From Pyrinomonadaceae bacterium (GTDB lineage Bacteria; Acidobacteriota; Blastocatellia; Pyrinomonadales; Pyrinomonadaceae), in the NCBI GenBank assembly GCA_013813825.1, contig JACCRA010000630.1, forward strand, positions 1 to 6,897: a stretch of DNA of 6,897 bases, read 5' to 3'. The number at the start of each line of letters is the position of its first letter. Position 1 is the stretch's first letter. The position numbers and the translations under genes were made by a program. Shown here in pieces: positions 1 to 5,966 of this stretch. The notes under the pieces are model-generated. The model had not been told where the DNA came from and did not search any database. It worked only from the letters and a program-made list of their open reading frames with translations.

Positions 1-259
1 CGCCTTCCTTAATCGCCTGAAACTCTCCGAACAACACCGCGCCGACCTTGTCTTCTTCAAGGTTCAAGGCCAACCCCCGCACCTCGTGCGGGAAGTCGAG
101 CAACTCGCCGGCCATCACTTTCTCAAGTCCGTGAATTTCCGCGATACCGTCGCCGACCTTGATGACAGTGCCGACTTCCGTAACGGTCACGCCCGTGTCG
201 AAGTTCTCGATCTGTTGCCGGATAATGTCGCTAATCTCGTTGGCTTTAATCGGTTCCAT
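1..259 (-). CDS. atpA: ATP synthase F1 alpha subunit, N-terminal part (cut by window edge)
   Basis: Encodes the first 86 residues of the alpha subunit of F1Fo ATP synthase, the non-catalytic nucleotide-binding subunit that alternates with beta in the F1 hexamer on the cytoplasmic side of the membrane. It begins [18 protein letters not shown], the usual N-terminal helix that contacts the delta subunit, followed by the beta-barrel domain with [27 protein letters not shown] written across residues 30-56, a family hallmark. The Walker A region lies beyond the window. The ATG at 257-259 matches the family start; no good Shine-Dalgarno sequence is visible before it, only a CT-rich leader. It follows atpH by 80 nt, the usual delta-alpha order. 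Identification is secure; only the completeness of the gene is unknown. Confidence 0.96.
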   Translation of the reverse strand, partial: MEPIKANEISDIIRQQIENFDTGVTVTEVGTVIKVGDGIAEIHGLEKVMAGELLDFPHEVRGLALNLEEDKVGAVLFGEFQAIKEG

Positions 260-270
260 AAATTTATGAT

Positions 271-340
271 AAGGAATGAGAGTTGAGGAATGAAGAAAGA
301 AACATGTCTGTTTATCCCTCATCCTCCGCCCTCAGCCCTT
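271..340. repeat. Degenerate CT-rich heptamer repeats in inverted arrangement
   Basis: In the atpH-atpA gap the plus strand has a GA-rich arm at 271-294 and a CT-rich arm at 311-340. Read on the minus strand the first arm splits into 7-base units ATTCCTC, AACTCTC, ATTCCTT; the second arm on the plus strand splits into ATCCCTC, ATCCTCC, GCCCTCA, GCCCTTC. The two arms are therefore imperfect inverted copies of the same degenerate heptamer array around a short A/T-rich centre. This resembles the short tandemly repeated heptamers known from intergenic regions of cyanobacteria and some other phyla. Function is unknown; a folded RNA in the operon leader of atpA is possible. Confidence 0.55.
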
Positions 341-885
341 CAAAGCTCTCCTATCATCTTCTGCTTAATCTGTTGCAACTGATTGCGAACTGAGCCGTCA
401 TAGACGGTCGAGCCGATGCGCGTGACGATGCCGCCGAGCAGTTCGTCGTCAACCTCAAATTGAAGCCGCACTTTCCGCCCGGTTAAATTCATTAGCCGGG
501 CACGCAAGTTTTCCTGCACCTGATCAGGTACCGGCCGCGCCGTCGTTACCTGAGCCGACACGACACCTGCCCGCTCGTCTAACTCGTGCGAAACTCTGTG
601 GTTGATTTCCGACAGATCGCCGAGGCGGTGGTTCTGCAATAAAACTTGGAGAAAATTGGCGGTTGTCGGACGAACACCCGTGCGTGCGATGAGAGTGTTG
701 AGCACTTTGCGCTTTTGGTCGTAGGGAATCGTCGGGTTGCGGAAGACTTCGAGCAGTTGGGCGTTCGCCTGCATCATCTCGTTCCACGACGTCAACTCAT
801 CCTGCACTTCTCGCGACTCGCCCCGCGCCGTCACCACGTCGGCCAGCGCCGCGGCATACCGCCGCGCCATCGTTTGCACGCTCAA
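340..885 (-). CDS. atpH: ATP synthase F1 delta subunit (OSCP-like)
   Basis: Delta subunit, 181 residues, normal for the family. It caps the F1 head and ties the alpha N-termini to the b/b' peripheral stalk. Visible features: the N-terminal helical domain opening with ARRYAAALADV (7-17), the conserved stretch NPTIPYDQKRKVL (50-62), NFLQVLLQNHRLGDL (77-91), and the C-terminal stalk-binding motif GGIVTRIGSTVYDGSVRNQL (151-170). I chose the TTG at 883-885 over the ATG at 868-870 because a strong GGAGGG lies 9 nt before the TTG, the family usually starts MS(V/I)xT(I/V)ARRYA, and the TTG overlaps the atpF stop by 4 nt (TTGA), a typical coupled junction. The gene sits between atpF and atpA as expected. 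Confidence 0.95.
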   Translation of the reverse strand: MSVQTMARRYAAALADVVTARGESREVQDELTSWNEMMQANAQLLEVFRNPTIPYDQKRKVLNTLIARTGVRPTTANFLQVLLQNHRLGDLSEINHRVSHELDERAGVVSAQVTTARPVPDQVQENLRARLMNLTGRKVRLQFEVDDELLGGIVTRIGSTVYDGSVRNQLQQIKQKMIGEL

Positions 886-1460
886 CGCTTCACACCCTCC
901 AACTCTTCGATGTAACCCTGCATCAAGCGCGCATCATCTTCGGGGCGAATGTCTCGCCGCAGCATCCCCTCGGCCAACAGCACACTCTGGTCGGCGGCAA
1001 ACCGGCGCAAATCCTGTCGGGCCGCTTTGCCCGCGCTTTCGATTTCGCGTTGCGCTTGCTCGCGCAATTTGCGCGCGTCCTCTTCCGTCGAACGCGCGAT
1101 TCGTTCACGTTCGGCGATTGCCTCACGAGCCGCCACTTCGCGAACCGTTGCAACTTCTGCGTCCAGATTCGCCAGTTTCGCCTTGACCTCTTCCAGTTTC
1201 GCCAGCGCCGCGTCGCGTTCCTGCTGCGCCCGAATCAACTCACGGCGGATTGTCTCGCGCCGTGCTTTCATCGCTTCACCAATCGGACGCCGCAAAAAAT
1301 AATAGAGAACACCGACGAGCACGAAGAGATTGACGAACTTCCATAACTCAAAGCCCGGATAGTTGTACCAGTGCGTTGTGCCGCCGGCGAGAAGAAAGAG
1401 GATGCCCCAAACTGCAAATGCCATAACTACCATGATTCGGCGTCCGACGTTGACGAGCAA
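882..1460 (-). CDS. atpF: ATP synthase Fo b subunit, peripheral stalk
   Basis: Subunit b, 192 residues from the TTG at 1458-1460. It forms, with b', the elongated stator dimer that holds F1 still relative to the membrane. A first hydrophobic stretch at residues 10-26 is followed by HWYNYPGFELWKFVNLFVLV and a second membrane segment at about 39-56 ending in LRRPIGEAMKARRETI, the classic b-subunit membrane exit; residues 65-150 are a charged, alanine-rich helix of right-handed coiled-coil type. The extra N-terminal hydrophobic segment, also seen in some cyanobacterial and acidobacterial b subunits, may be a cleaved leader. The start is uncertain: no Shine-Dalgarno sequence precedes the TTG, and the ATG at 1431-1433 (residue 10) would also keep both hydrophobic segments. 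The gene follows atpF' by 2 nt and overlaps atpH. Confidence 0.93.
   Translation of the reverse strand: MLVNVGRRIMVVMAFAVWGILFLLAGGTTHWYNYPGFELWKFVNLFVLVGVLYYFLRRPIGEAMKARRETIRRELIRAQQERDAALAKLEEVKAKLANLDAEVATVREVAAREAIAERERIARSTEEDARKLREQAQREIESAGKAARQDLRRFAADQSVLLAEGMLRRDIRPEDDARLMQGYIEELEGVKR
895..900 (-). promoter_or_regulatory. Ribosome binding site for atpH
   Basis: GGAGGG on the minus strand, 9 nt before the TTG at 885. It is the strongest Shine-Dalgarno sequence in the atp block and decides the TTG start of atpH over an in-frame ATG 15 nt further in. It lies inside the last codons of atpF, consistent with translational coupling. Confidence 0.75.
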
Positions 1461-1462
1461 TT

Positions 1463-1921
1463 TCAGAGATGACGATGCAAAATTTGCGAACTTATTTCGG
1501 TCGCGATCCGGCGGGCGTCGTCTCCGAGCACATCACGCGCCTCAGCCGTCTGCGTTTGAATAGCTGTTTTTTCAACTTCAATCAATTCGGTCGCCTCCGC
1601 GCGAACAAGGTCTAACCGAGACTGCCGTTCAGTCAACGCTTCCGCGCGTTCCCGCTCTAACGTGTGATAGCTCTCAACCCGAGCCTCGCGCAAAGAGGTT
1701 TCGTAACTGAGCAGGTTTTCATCGACTTCGCGCAACACCCCCTGAGCACTTCCCGAACGCCCTCGCGTTTGACGCTCACGCTCTTCGAGAACGCGATTGA
1801 TAGGGCGAAACAGTGTCGCATTCAATACATAAACCATCACAATGATGATTGCAATATGCAGGAAAAGCGTCCCATCGGGCACCAATTGAATAGAGGTTTC
1901 GGCTAGTCCTAAAACTACCAT
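1463..1921 (-). CDS. atpF': ATP synthase Fo b' subunit, peripheral stalk
   Basis: A second b-type subunit, 152 residues, without the long N-terminal extension of its neighbour. It has one membrane segment at about residues 18-36, then TLFRPINRVLEERERQTRG (36-54), the b/b' membrane-exit motif, and a charged coiled-coil helix to the C-terminus. In organisms with a b/b' heterodimer (cyanobacteria, chloroplasts, many alphaproteobacteria, Acidobacteria) this subunit precedes b, as here. The ATG at 1919-1921 is the natural start, but no Shine-Dalgarno sequence is visible before it. It is the first gene of the block in this window: atpB (a) and atpE (c), which usually stand before it, are not here. 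Assigning b' rather than b rests on gene order and the shorter N-terminus. Sequence GRSGSAQGV at 54-62 is slightly unusual but in frame. Confidence 0.9.
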   Translation of the reverse strand: MVVLGLAETSIQLVPDGTLFLHIAIIIVMVYVLNATLFRPINRVLEERERQTRGRSGSAQGVLREVDENLLSYETSLREARVESYHTLERERAEALTERQSRLDLVRAEATELIEVEKTAIQTQTAEARDVLGDDARRIATEISSQILHRHL

Positions 1922-2004
1922 GACAGTTATGTTGGTACTTAAATCGAGCCGTGAAGACTCATTAAGTGGTATGACTTAAAAACTTAGGCGATCAAAAGAT
2001 TGCG

Positions 2005-2034
2005 ACTCTAACACGCCATTTCACAAACAGTCAA
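2005..2034 (-). promoter_or_regulatory. Candidate sigma70-type promoter for the atp block
   Basis: On the minus strand TTGACT (plus 2029-2034) is followed after 18 nt by TAGAGT (plus 2005-2010), preceded by TG one base upstream, giving an extended -10. Transcription would begin near 1998, about 77 nt before the atpF' ATG. It is the best match in the dnaN-atpF' spacer and lies downstream of the hairpins that may end dnaN transcription. Prediction by eye only. Confidence 0.45.
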
Positions 2035-2086
2035 GAAGGCTTCGGATCAGCAAATCTGCTGCAAAATTGGCTTTCATTGCGATCAA

Positions 2087-2139
2087 CCCACACAAATGCC
2101 GCCGCCGCGTTCACATTGCGGTGGCGACATTTGTGTGGG
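2087..2139. terminator. Large hairpin after dnaN, possible terminator
   Basis: An inverted repeat with 22-base arms at 2087-2108 and 2118-2139 and a 9-nt loop; 20 of 22 positions pair, the outer half (CCCACACAAATG against CATTTGTGTGGG) perfectly. It lies 70 nt beyond the dnaN stop in the direction of transcription and before the candidate atp promoter, the right place for a terminator. There is no run of T after it on either strand, so it is not a standard intrinsic terminator; it could instead be a repeat of REP type or an mRNA 3' stabiliser. Confidence 0.5.
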
Positions 2140-2156
2140 CCGGAAGTCGTCGAATC

Positions 2157-2183
2157 GCGAGCTTTCGAGTATATCAAGCTCGC
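2157..2183. other. Small inverted repeat just after dnaN
   Basis: GCGAGCTT at 2157-2164 pairs perfectly with AAGCTCGC at 2176-2183 across an 11-nt A/T-rich loop. It starts 26 nt beyond the dnaN stop codon. With the larger hairpin at 2087-2139 it forms a tandem pair at the 3' end of the dnaN transcript. No T-tract follows. Confidence 0.4.
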
Positions 2184-2208
2184 ATGCAACTTTGCTTTAA
2201 GCAATCAC

Positions 2209-3321
2209 TCAGAGACGCATGGGCATGATGATGTACTTGTATTCATAATCTGAATCTGAGGCTGGCCGCAGTTGCGCCTGTGAATTTCCGTCCTTGAACT
2301 CAAACGAAATTTGCCCGTCGCTGGCGATGTTCAGAAAATCTTGTAAATACTGGGCATTAAACCCGATTTCCACTTCGTCCCCGGCATATTCAGTCGCCAC
2401 CGTCTCGCGGGCTTCACCTTCTTCAACTGTTTGAGAGCTGATGTGAAGATTTCCTGGCACGAGATGAAAACGAATGGCGTGAGATCGTTCGTCAGACATC
2501 AAGGCGACGCGGCGAATCGCCTGACCAAGCGTAGCACTATCGAAAGTCGCTGACTTATCATTATTTTTTGGTATTACCATCTCATAATTCGGAAACTGTC
2601 CGGCCAGCGTGCGCGAAATCAAAAGGCGCGGCCCGATTTCAAAATAGATATGATTTTCGTCTGTCGCGAGACCGATCTCGCCTTCATGCGAAGCCGTCAG
2701 CTTGGTCAACTCAGCCAACGTTTTGCGCGGAATCAAAGTATCAATCCCGCCGTTGGTAACGCTCGCCCCCAAGTCTTTGCGCTCAATGTAAGCCAGCCGG
2801 TGACCGTCAGTCGTCACCATCCGGCCGCCTTCCTTGTCGAGCAAAAATTTCGCCCCTGATAAAGTGTATCGCGACTCTTCAAGCGTAATAGCGAAGATCG
2901 TCCGCTTAATGAATGTTTCAAAAATGCTCGATGGCAGCTTTATTGATGCTGAGCGAAAGTTCGGCAATTCGGGAAAACTTTCTCGTTCAACGCCGGCAAT
3001 ACGAAAATTAGAACGCTCACACTTAACTGTTACCCAATTGTTCTCTTCCTTACGGAAACTAACGGGAGCGTCCGGCAGCACACGGGCGATCTCGAAAAGT
3101 TTGCGCGAGTTGACGCACATTGAGCCGAGCGTCTTTACTTCCGCCCCCGTCTCACAACGAAGCGTAGTGTCCAAATCCGTTCCGGCAATGCGGATTGTGC
3201 TTTCGTCAATTGATTCAATCAGAATGTTTGAAAGCACGGGAATAGTGTTTTTCTTTTCTACAATTCCCTGCACAAAGCCAAGCTCTTTTTGTAAAGCATT
3301 CTTGCCAATGTTGAATTCCAT
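2209..3321 (-). CDS. dnaN: DNA polymerase III beta subunit (sliding clamp)
   Basis: Beta clamp, 370 residues (the E. coli protein has 366). It dimerises into the ring that tethers DNA polymerase III to DNA. The three clamp folds run at about 1-125, 126-250 and 251-370. Recognisable points are the opening MEFNIGKNALQKELGFVQGI with KKNTIPVLSNIL (23-34), TDLDTTLRCE (48-57), TDGHRLA (171-177), the partner-binding FPNY (243-246), FNAQYL (321-326) and the family C-terminus IIMPMRL (364-370). The start is fixed by AAGGAG 7 nt before the ATG. The gene is downstream of dnaA across the origin, the commonest bacterial arrangement, and is transcribed away from the unwinding site, co-directional with the fork moving that way. 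No promoter stands out in the AT-rich tract before it, so dnaA read-through is possible. Confidence 0.97.
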   Translation of the reverse strand: MEFNIGKNALQKELGFVQGIVEKKNTIPVLSNILIESIDESTIRIAGTDLDTTLRCETGAEVKTLGSMCVNSRKLFEIARVLPDAPVSFRKEENNWVTVKCERSNFRIAGVERESFPELPNFRSASIKLPSSIFETFIKRTIFAITLEESRYTLSGAKFLLDKEGGRMVTTDGHRLAYIERKDLGASVTNGGIDTLIPRKTLAELTKLTASHEGEIGLATDENHIYFEIGPRLLISRTLAGQFPNYEMVIPKNNDKSATFDSATLGQAIRRVALMSDERSHAIRFHLVPGNLHISSQTVEEGEARETVATEYAGDEVEIGFNAQYLQDFLNIASDGQISFEFKDGNSQAQLRPASDSDYEYKYIIMPMRL

Positions 3322-3328
3322 AATGACT

Positions 3329-3334
3329 CTCCTT
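3329..3334 (-). promoter_or_regulatory. Ribosome binding site for dnaN
   Basis: AAGGAG on the minus strand, 7 nt before the ATG at 3319-3321. It is a near-consensus Shine-Dalgarno sequence and confirms the dnaN start. Confidence 0.85.
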
Positions 3335-3430
3335 ATCTCGTGATTAATGCTTTAACCGATAGCATTTTCAAGTTCAGAGCAAAGCAGACCTTTTACTATT
3401 ACTAATACATAAATACCTAATTTAAATCTC

Positions 3431-3445
3431 TAGTAGTAGTAGTAG
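3431..3445 (+). promoter_or_regulatory. DnaA-trio element of the origin unwinding module
   Basis: Five uninterrupted TAG triplets, followed by a 4-nt spacer TGCC and then two overlapping DnaA boxes (3450-3466). Read from the boxes this is 3'-GAT-5' repeated five times, matching the DnaA-trio described for Bacillus subtilis and many other bacteria, where a DnaA filament grows from the boxes onto one strand and opens the duplex. The AT-rich tract at 3388-3430 lies directly beyond, as the model needs, and the orientation relative to dnaA and dnaN is the same as in B. subtilis. Confidence 0.85.
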
Positions 3446-3561
3446 TGCCTGTGGAAATGTGGAAAACCCTCTTTAATGTTGCAATTATTGAATTTATTTT
3501 CCACAGGGCTGTGGAAAAGGCTGTGAAAAACTTTTGTCGTTCTGTGGAAAAAAAAGCCTAA

Positions 3562-3629
3562 TCGTGAGTTTTCCACATTTCCACAGGGCACATTATTGCG
3601 AAGGCTGTGGAAATGTGGAAAACTCACGA
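3562..3629. repeat. Perfect 25-bp inverted repeat of paired DnaA boxes
   Basis: Arms at 3562-3586 and 3605-3629 are exact reverse complements over 25 bases, separated by 18 nt. Each arm holds two overlapping DnaA boxes (3569-3577 with 3577-3585, and 3606-3614 with 3614-3622) plus seven extra conserved bases (TCGTGAG and its complement), so the symmetry reaches beyond the boxes themselves. It could position four DnaA molecules symmetrically or extrude as a cruciform. Confidence 0.9.
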
Positions 3630-3702
3630 CTAAGTGCAAGAGAAATATAGCTTTACCTCATCAGAGGGCTGTGGAAAAAAATTACCGCCAAATCCGGGCT
3701 AA

Positions 3703-5169
3703 CTATTTGCAAAGATTATCCATAAGGTCACTAATGACCCTGTGGAAATTTTGATCGATGTTAACTGCGGCTTCTATCTTATTGACAGAATGAATTACAG
3801 TGGTGTGATGCTTTCCGCCAAACTCACGGCCGATTTCAGGAAAGCTATGTTTCGTCAGCTTTTTACATAAATACATTGCCACTTGCCTCGGTACTGCTAT
3901 CTGCCTTGAATTATTCTTAGATTTTAACTCGTCAACACGTAAGCGATAATGGGCAGCAACTATTCTTTGAATTTGTTCGATACTTATGCCGAGAGGTTTC
4001 TCTGCCTCTGCTATATTTCGGATGGCATCCTGCGCGAGCATTTTAGTGATCGGCAAACCACGCAATGACGATATTGCTACCAACCGCACCAATGAGCCTT
4101 CGAGTTCGCGAATGTTGCTTTTAACTTTACCGGCAATAAAAAATGCCACATCGTCCGGAAGCATGACGCCGTCTAAATCAGCTTTGCGTTTTAGGATAGC
4201 TACTTTTGTTTCAAGATCAGGGGGTTCAATATCCGCAATAAGTCCCCACTCAAAACGAGAGTGGAGTCGTTCCTCAAGCGTCGGAATCTCGCGCGGCGGA
4301 CAATCAGAAGTAATGACAATCTGTTTTTGGCCGTCATAGAGCGCGTTAAAAGTGTGGAAAAACTCTTCTTGAGTACGCTCTTTTCCTGCCATGAACTGAA
4401 TGTCATCCATCAGCAGAACGTCAATCGAACGGTACTTTTCACGAAATGTTTGGGCTTTATCATAACGAATGGAATTGATTAACTCATTCATAAACTTTTC
4501 TGCGGAAAGATATGATAAACGTAAGTACTTGTTTTTATCTTTAATAGCGTGCCCGACAGCATGCATCAAATGTGTTTTGCCAAGCCCCACCCCTCCGTAA
4601 ACATATAGTGGATTGTAAGTTTTACCCGGTGCTTCAGCCACGGCCAGTGCCGCTGCATGAGCAAATTGGTTACATGATCCGACTACAAACGTCTGGAATG
4701 AGCATTTTTTGTTCAGTGAATATTCAAGAGGTTCAATATCGACAAAAGTAGTGGCGCTTGGCGCCAATCCATCAGATTCAGCAGCCTCTAGCAGAGAAAA
4801 AAGACTCGACGAATTTGATCTATTACTGTTAACGCCCTCTTGGGGCATATTAAAGCTATCTTCCTTATCTGATTTTTCGTTGATGCTCGAATCATTATTT
4901 TCAGATGCATTGCTATCCACTATCCAATCAATTTGATACTTTTCTAAGTTTAGTTCTTTGAGCGATTCATCAATCACGTCTGAGTAGTTAGAACTAACCC
5001 AGTCCTTTACTACTTGGTTAGGCGCTCGGAGATGCAAAATACTACTCACCTCATCGTAACCATCAAAGGCAATAGAGCGAAACCAAGTCTCAAAGCATTG
5101 GTGATTAAGCCGCTTTTCAACCTCAAGAAGAAAATTGTTCCAAACTCTATTTCCAATAGTTGTGGTCAT
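3703..5169 (-). CDS. dnaA: Chromosomal replication initiator protein DnaA
   Basis: Full-length DnaA, 488 residues. It is the AAA+ ATPase that binds DnaA boxes, forms a filament and opens the origin. Domain I (about 1-85) carries the helicase-loading and self-interaction fold (FETWFRSI at 26-33); residues 86-150 are a Ser/Asn/Glu-rich linker (domain II). Domain III has Walker [10 protein letters not shown] (192-200), Walker B LLMDD (252-256), sensor 1 ITSD (286-289), the box VII arginine in HSRFEWG (R305) and sensor 2 in SNIRELEG (R354). Domain IV has [19 protein letters not shown] (407-425) and the DNA-binding signature [11 protein letters not shown] (451-461). The ATG at 5167-5169 gives the usual N-terminus; a weak GGGGA lies 4 nt before it. 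Box clusters on both sides suggest autoregulation. Base composition looks more AT-rich than the atp genes. Confidence 0.98.
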   Translation of the reverse strand: MTTTIGNRVWNNFLLEVEKRLNHQCFETWFRSIAFDGYDEVSSILHLRAPNQVVKDWVSSNYSDVIDESLKELNLEKYQIDWIVDSNASENNDSSINEKSDKEDSFNMPQEGVNSNRSNSSSLFSLLEAAESDGLAPSATTFVDIEPLEYSLNKKCSFQTFVVGSCNQFAHAAALAVAEAPGKTYNPLYVYGGVGLGKTHLMHAVGHAIKDKNKYLRLSYLSAEKFMNELINSIRYDKAQTFREKYRSIDVLLMDDIQFMAGKERTQEEFFHTFNALYDGQKQIVITSDCPPREIPTLEERLHSRFEWGLIADIEPPDLETKVAILKRKADLDGVMLPDDVAFFIAGKVKSNIRELEGSLVRLVAISSLRGLPITKMLAQDAIRNIAEAEKPLGISIEQIQRIVAAHYRLRVDELKSKNNSRQIAVPRQVAMYLCKKLTKHSFPEIGREFGGKHHTTVIHSVNKIEAAVNIDQNFHRVISDLMDNLCK

Positions 5170-5635
5170 TGAATCCCCAATCGTGCCTTAGTCTTTTCTT
5201 ATGCGCGATTACAATCTGTATGACCTAAAAAAGTACAATAATATCTAACATGGTGTTTCATGCATTGCTTTCAACCACAGGCTTCAAAATGCTGAATAGA
5301 AAAAAATTGATTCAAACTCGAATCCTATTTAAAGCGTTTTCCACAGGGTTTTCCACAGCCTGTGGAAAACCCTGTGTAACTTAAAGTGTTTCTTTAACTC
5401 CCTACAGATCAATAACTTACAGGTAGTAGTAGCTCTCAAAACGGGCGCGAGACTAGCATATGAGAGCGTTTCAATGCAAGAGAAATCCACAGCCAACCAG
5501 GAAAAATTTTTAACTCTGTATAGTTTCCCGAAAGCCATTTTGTAGATGTAACAATTTAAAGGGATAATTGTTTTGTGAATGATTAGAGAACAATTGTAAA
5601 TAAGGTCAAACGCCCTTTTGATGACTAGAAAACTC
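5170..5635. other. Non-coding dnaA upstream region
   Basis: About 465 nt without a credible gene. It is AT-rich and holds the compact DnaA-box palindrome at 5342-5376, a short TAG run at 5424-5432, and a lone weak box-like AAATCCACA at 5483-5491. A 69-codon reading frame on the minus strand through the palindrome has no recognisable protein and is probably chance. Several A/T-rich hexamers could serve a dnaA promoter but none shows a well-spaced -35/-10 pair. No rpmH gene is present, although it often stands upstream of dnaA. Confidence 0.6.
5337..5376. repeat. Upstream DnaA-box palindrome (second origin box cluster)
   Basis: Three exact TTTTCCACA boxes lie at 5337-5345 and 5349-5357 (plus strand) and 5361-5369 (minus strand). 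Positions 5342-5358 and 5360-5376 are perfect 17-bp inverted arms around a single central C, CACAGGGTTTTCCACAG and its complement. It sits 170-210 nt upstream of the dnaA start codon, where DnaA could both repress its own gene and bridge to the main array on the other side of dnaA, as in bipartite origins. Confidence 0.88.
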
Positions 5636-5644
5636 GGTCATGTC

Positions 5645-5944
5645 TCAAACGTGATGCTGCGTCTGATTTGGATGCTTAACAGACAATTTGCTAACAGCGT
5701 CATGCAGACCTTCGCTCTTTGAGAAACAGATTTTTCGTCTCTGCAAACGCTTGATGTGTGTCCTGAAGTTAAGATTGTGCTGCTCGGTCTGGAGCGTCCC
5801 TTCTTTGTCGATACCGTCACGTTCTCCTGGAATCAGCTTCGAGTAAGATTCCCATTTGTCCGTATGAAAGCGCGAAACTTGGCAACCGCTCAACTTCTTG
5901 CCTAAGCGTCGGCAACTATGGTCGGTGTGCTTGCCATTAATGAA
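5645..5944 (-). pseudogene. IS1-family transposase, C-terminal remnant
   Basis: About 99 codons matching the C-terminal half of IS1-type (InsB-like) DDE transposases. Recognisable are FHTDKWESYSKLIPGE with one catalytic aspartate, then TEQHNLNFRTHIKRLQRR with the catalytic glutamate, and KICFSKSEGLHDAV, the family C-terminal signature, ending at the TGA 5645-5647. The N-terminal zinc-finger/HTH half and the first catalytic aspartate are missing: the similarity stops exactly where the IS1595-type end begins at 5945. There is no start codon of its own beyond a chance TTG. The element end is probably near 5636, where GGTCATGTCTC resembles an IS1-type terminus starting GG; this is a guess. Not functional as it stands. 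Confidence 0.82.
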
Positions 5945-5956
5945 GGGTCTGATGAA
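5945..5956 (+). repeat. IS1595-type terminal sequence, copy 1
   Basis: GGGTCTGATGAA, pointing into the element. It continues GCTAAGAG and is the 3' end of the element in the transposase sense. It is shared exactly with 6633-6644. Confidence 0.7.
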
Positions 5957-5966
5957 GCTAAGAGTG

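Larger units (their letters stand above)
3388..3678. other. oriC: Chromosomal replication origin, main DnaA-box array (oriC)
   Basis: The dnaA-dnaN gap is packed with nonamers of the form TTTTCCACA or ATTTCCACA, a variant of the DnaA box TTATCCACA. On the minus strand they lie at 3450-3458, 3458-3466, 3510-3518, 3522-3530 (TTTTTCACA), 3543-3551, 3606-3614, 3614-3622 and 3670-3678; on the plus strand at 3497-3505, 3569-3577 and 3577-3585. Three pairs overlap by one base, giving an 8-nt pitch. Two more candidates lie inside the dnaA 3' end (3741-3749, and TTATCCATA at 3716-3724). Next to the array on the dnaN side are TAG trios and an AT-rich tract from 3388, the presumed unwinding element. The assignment rests on box density, gene context and the trio module; replication start has not been mapped. 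Confidence 0.92.

Noticed and set aside
737..1186. 149-codon plus-strand reading frame opposite atpH and atpF
   Set aside because: Arg/Pro/Ser-rich composition typical of the antisense of GC-rich genes; the minus-strand genes account for the sequence.
3343..3371. TTGAAA-17 nt-ATTAAT as a dnaN promoter on the minus strand
   Set aside because: The predicted transcription start would fall at about 3336, directly at the Shine-Dalgarno sequence, leaving no workable leader.
3430..3639. 69-codon reading frame on the minus strand across the dnaA-dnaN gap
   Set aside because: Its repeated FPHFH and HFHS segments are simply translated DnaA boxes; the TYR run at its end is the trio repeat. No Shine-Dalgarno sequence and no family resemblance.
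5424..5432. TAGTAGTAG run as a second DnaA-trio
   Set aside because: No DnaA box lies within a few bases on the side required; the nearest boxes are more than 50 nt away on the other side.
5329..5538. 69-codon reading frame on the minus strand upstream of dnaA
   Set aside because: It crosses the DnaA-box palindrome (giving WKTLWKTL at its end), has no recognisable domain and does not resemble ribosomal protein L34, the usual small gene near dnaA.
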